DNA from: Crocinitomicaceae bacterium
GTDB taxonomy: Bacteria > Bacteroidota > Bacteroidia > Flavobacteriales_D > Crocinitomicaceae
Length of the DNA stretch: 64,000 nucleotides
Reading direction: 5' to 3'
Assembly (NCBI GenBank): GCA_030727405.1
Contig: JANRBR010000011.1
Coordinates: 101,752-165,751 of the forward strand
Below, piece after piece: positions 60,654 through 64,000 of this stretch. The notes beneath the pieces were generated by a model that was given only the letters and a program-made list of their open reading frames with translations, was not told the origin of the DNA and searched no databases. Made by a program: the position numbers and the translations under genes. Each line of letters starts with the position of its first letter. Positions within the stretch are counted from its first letter, which is position 1.

Positions 60654-61517
60654 ATGCAATTTCCAGCAACGGAACTCGTCCTAAACGAGCGAAACGAAGT
60701 GTATCATTTAGCGATTCAGCCCAAACAGCTTGCTCATAAAGTGATATTGGTTGGTGATCAGGATCGGGTTGGACTCATTTCAGCATTTTTTGATGAAATC
60801 GAACACAAAAGCCAACACCGCGAATTCGTTTGTCACACAGGAAGCTACCAAGGAAAACGCATCAGTGTTTTATCGACTGGAATTGGAACGGACAACATCG
60901 ACATTTGCCTACAAGAACTGGATGCTTTAGTGAACATTGATTTAGAATCACGGACCGAGAAAGAAGTTAAAACAGCTTTGGAAATTGTTCGCATTGGAAC
61001 CTGTGGCATTTTACAAGCCCATATTCCTTTGCATGCTTACCTCCTTTCGAGCATGGCTTATGGATTCGATAATGTTGCTCACTTCTATCCAATTGAATTT
61101 ACTGAATATGAACAGGTATTAAATAAGGAAATCGACCATCATTTAAACCTACCAAACGGAATCTCGCCTTACCTCATTTCTTCTAACGAATCCTTAACAA
61201 GTCGTTTTCAATCACCTCAAACCTTTGAAGGTATAACAGTGACAAGTTCTGGTTTCTATGGTCCACAAGGAAGAAGTTTACGTTTAGAAAGCACCATTAA
61301 GGACATTCACTTGAAACTCGGTAGTTTTGAGAGCGACGGCATGAAAATCGTCAATTTTGAAATGGAAAGTTCGGCTATTTTTGCCTTAGGAAGGCAGCTC
61401 GGGCATTCTTGTACCACCATTTGTTTGGGCATTGCCAATCGTCCGAATGAACAGTTTTCTAAAGGATGTGAATCCGAAATGAAGGATTTAATTCAATACG
61501 TTTTGAATCGATTCTAG
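60654..61517 (+). CDS. Nucleoside phosphorylase (uridine phosphorylase-like)
   Basis: VILVGDQDRVGLISAFFDE, STGIGTDNIDICLQEL, IVRIGTCGIL, NFEMESSAIFALG. Confidence 0.9.
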   Translation: MQFPATELVLNERNEVYHLAIQPKQLAHKVILVGDQDRVGLISAFFDEIEHKSQHREFVCHTGSYQGKRISVLSTGIGTDNIDICLQELDALVNIDLESRTEKEVKTALEIVRIGTCGILQAHIPLHAYLLSSMAYGFDNVAHFYPIEFTEYEQVLNKEIDHHLNLPNGISPYLISSNESLTSRFQSPQTFEGITVTSSGFYGPQGRSLRLESTIKDIHLKLGSFESDGMKIVNFEMESSAIFALGRQLGHSCTTICLGIANRPNEQFSKGCESEMKDLIQYVLNRF

Positions 61518-62036
61518 CTATTTTAGTTGCTTGTCGATTTGAATGTGCAAGTTTATTCCCCTCAACTCTCCTCCACTCGCCACAACGTGACCATCACCAT
61601 CTATCAAAAAGGCTGATGGAATGGAAGAAACACCATAATTCGCTGAGGCGATTCCGTCTTTATCCAAAACGTGATTTTTCCAAGACAGGTGATCTTCTTT
61701 CATCGCTTGTTTCCAGGCTGTTTCATCACGATCCAACGAAACACTAAACACCTCAAATCCTTTCGCATTTTTGAATGTTTTGGATTTGTATTTCGAGTAA
61801 GCTTCTACCACATTGGGACTTTCTTTGCGACATGGTCCACACCATGATGCCCAGAAATCCACGAGAACCAACTTACCGCGCAAATCAGAAAGTTTAAGCA
61901 CTTTTCCTTTGGTGTTTTTTAAGGTGATTTCAGGAGCAAGGTCTTTCGAATCAAAGGATTTTTCAGAACGAAAGCAAACAGCGTAACAGGTGTACGCCGC
62001 AAGAAAAAGCAATCCTAAAAACAGCTGTTTTTTCAT
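61518..62036 (-). CDS. TlpA-like thioredoxin-fold protein
   Basis: LVDFWASWCGPCRKESPNVVEAYSKY; N-terminal signal/TM. Confidence 0.93.
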   Translation of the reverse strand: MKKQLFLGLLFLAAYTCYAVCFRSEKSFDSKDLAPEITLKNTKGKVLKLSDLRGKLVLVDFWASWCGPCRKESPNVVEAYSKYKSKTFKNAKGFEVFSVSLDRDETAWKQAMKEDHLSWKNHVLDKDGIASANYGVSSIPSAFLIDGDGHVVASGGELRGINLHIQIDKQLK

Positions 62037-63343
62037 TATCCTATTCTACGAATATCCGCACCGATGTTATTCAAACGCAATTCAATGTCTTGGTATCCAC
62101 GGTCGATTTGTTCGATGTTTTCAATAACACTTTTTCCTTTTGCAGATAACGCCGCAATCAGCAAGGATACTCCTGCACGAATGTCCGGAGAAGACATGCT
62201 TATTCCGCGTAAATCATGCTCACGGTTCAAACCAATAACAGTCGCTCTATGTGGATCACATAATATAATCTGAGCCCCCATGTCAATCAATTTATCAACG
62301 AAAAACAAGCGCGATTCGAACATTTTCTGATGAATCAGAACAGAACCCTTTGCTTGCGTTGCCACCACTAAAATTATGGAAAGTAAATCGGGCGTAAATC
62401 CAGGCCATGGAGCATCATAAATGGTTAAAATAGACCCATCGATGAAGGTATCAATTTCATATGATTCTTGAGCAGGAATGTAGATGTCATCTCCACGTCT
62501 TTCAAGTTTAATCCCTAAACGACGGAAAACATTAGGTATAATCCCTAAATTGTCCCAACTCACATCTTTAATCGTTACTTCAGATTTCGTCATTGCTGCT
62601 AAACCTATAAAGCTTCCGATTTCAATCATATCCGGTAGAATTCGGTGAAAACACCCACCTAACTTTTTCACTCCTTTGATGATGAGCATATTTGAACCGA
62701 TGCCACTAATGTTTGCTCCCATCGCATTCAACATTTTGCAAAGTTGTTGAATATATGGTTCACATGCCGCATTATAAAAAGTCGTTTCACCTTCTGCCAT
62801 CACGGCTGCCATCAAGACATTCGCAGTTCCCGTCACAGAAGCTTCATCTAAGTGAATGTAAGCACCTTTCAAGTTCTTACCTTCGACGGAATAGAAATGT
62901 TCCCCTGCGTCGTAATTAAATTTTGCGCCAAGCAAAGCGAATCCTTCAAAGTGTGTGTCCAAACGACGACGACCGATTTTATCACCGCCCGGCTTAGGAA
63001 TAAATCCAACACCATAACGCGCTAAAAGTGGCCCAACGATCATGATTGAACCTCTCAAAGAAGAAGCTCTTTTTTTAAAATCTTCGGATTCTAGGTAAGC
63101 TAAGTCAATGTCCTTTGCTTGAAAAATATACGTGCCTTTCTCTACTTTTTCAACTTTGACACCCATTGTTTGAAGCAATGCAATCAGTTTATTGACATCT
63201 ACGATGTCCGGAATGTTCGAGATCGTTACCTTTTCTTCTGTTAATAAAGGTGCACAAAGTACCTGAAGTGCTTCGTTTTTTGCTCCCTGAGGAATCAATT
63301 CACCTTTTAATGGTTTACCACCGTATATTTCAAATGAAGCCAT
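62036..63343 (-). CDS. murA: UDP-N-acetylglucosamine 1-carboxyvinyltransferase
   Basis: GGKPLKGELIPQGAKNEALQVLCAPLLT, SSLRGSIMIVGPLLARYG, TGTANVLMAAVMAEGETTFYNAACEPYI, LRGISMSSPDIRAGVSLLIAALSAKG. Confidence 0.96.
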   Translation of the reverse strand: MASFEIYGGKPLKGELIPQGAKNEALQVLCAPLLTEEKVTISNIPDIVDVNKLIALLQTMGVKVEKVEKGTYIFQAKDIDLAYLESEDFKKRASSLRGSIMIVGPLLARYGVGFIPKPGGDKIGRRRLDTHFEGFALLGAKFNYDAGEHFYSVEGKNLKGAYIHLDEASVTGTANVLMAAVMAEGETTFYNAACEPYIQQLCKMLNAMGANISGIGSNMLIIKGVKKLGGCFHRILPDMIEIGSFIGLAAMTKSEVTIKDVSWDNLGIIPNVFRRLGIKLERRGDDIYIPAQESYEIDTFIDGSILTIYDAPWPGFTPDLLSIILVVATQAKGSVLIHQKMFESRLFFVDKLIDMGAQIILCDPHRATVIGLNREHDLRGISMSSPDIRAGVSLLIAALSAKGKSVIENIEQIDRGYQDIELRLNNIGADIRRIG

Positions 63344-63346
63344 CGT

Positions 63347-63988
63347 TTATTGCTTTTTGAATTTCTTTTTTTGTTTTTGTTTAAAATTGTTTGATTTTCC
63401 AAATTTCTTGTTGTTATTCGCGCCAATTCCCATGGAACGCAACAGGGTATTTGTATTCACCAATTCATCCGGATTTTCAAGGATTAATTCACCTTTTGAA
63501 AGCTCCTTCAAGTGCTCAGCAATCACGTTGTTTTCCACTGCATCGTTGTTGTGGGACAAGTATTGCTTTTTCATGAAGTTCGCCATGGTACTTTTCAGGT
63601 ATTCTTTCTCAGCAGGATCTTCCGTTGTCTTTGCTGTTTCCAAAATTGACTGAGTATATTTCCCATAGTGCCCATAACGAATGGAGCTTTTTGGATAATC
63701 TAAGCGATCAGGTTTTTCATTGAGAACCTCTTGTTTCGGTATTTCATACGGAGAGTCTACATCCAAATGAAAATCGGACATCACAAATAAATGCGTCCAC
63801 AGTTTATGTCGGTAATCATCCACGTCTCTTAAATGTGGATTTAATTGTCCCATCACCTCAATAATTGCCTGTGCCGCACGGTTCCGTTCTGTTCGGTCCG
63901 CAATTTCCATTGCGTGTGCAATCATGTTCTGCACATTACGACCATATTCTGGCAATATCAACTTCCCTCTAGTGGTGTTGTATTCCAT
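63347..63988 (-). CDS. DUF4290 domain-containing protein
   Basis: MEYNTTRGKLILPEYGRNVQNMIAHAMEI...RNRAAQAIIEVMGQLNPHLRDVDDYRHKLWTHLFVMSDF, typical of Bacteroidota DUF4290. Confidence 0.9.
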   Translation of the reverse strand: MEYNTTRGKLILPEYGRNVQNMIAHAMEIADRTERNRAAQAIIEVMGQLNPHLRDVDDYRHKLWTHLFVMSDFHLDVDSPYEIPKQEVLNEKPDRLDYPKSSIRYGHYGKYTQSILETAKTTEDPAEKEYLKSTMANFMKKQYLSHNNDAVENNVIAEHLKELSKGELILENPDELVNTNTLLRSMGIGANNNKKFGKSNNFKQKQKKKFKKQ

Positions 63989-64000
63989 GTTTTCTATTTT

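Overview
The window is a gene-dense, moderately AT-rich chromosomal segment of a Bacteroidota bacterium. It is probably Flavobacteriales-like, inferred from T9SS C-terminal sorting domains, a GldK/GldJ-like protein, DUF4290, Bacteroidota-type promoters (TTG-N~19-TAnnTTTG) and a SigA-type primary sigma factor. I assign 58 protein-coding genes, most of them housekeeping: dapD, dapF, trhO, lgt, pdhA/pdhC, obgE, adk, hpt, purK, trmB, gatC, trpS, mltG, a DegP/HtrA protease, rpoD/sigA, gap, cmk, parC/parE, efp, gcvT, gdhA, murA. No tRNA, rRNA, CRISPR array, IS element or prophage was recognised, and all long ORFs look intact. The less ordinary content is: (i) a 163-aa orphan protein with an exact 25-residue tandem repeat register; (ii) a 778-aa, visibly AT-rich fusion of a FISUMP-like domain with a GldK/FGE-like domain carrying a large insertion; (iii) a translationally coupled dapF-GNAT-mltG-glycosylasparaginase-beta-mannosidase operon; (iv) tandem POT transporters with large soluble insertions at different positions; (v) several T9SS cargo proteins. 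I found no clear evidence of a wholly new multi-gene system; the repeat protein and the FISUMP-GldK fusion are the best leads.
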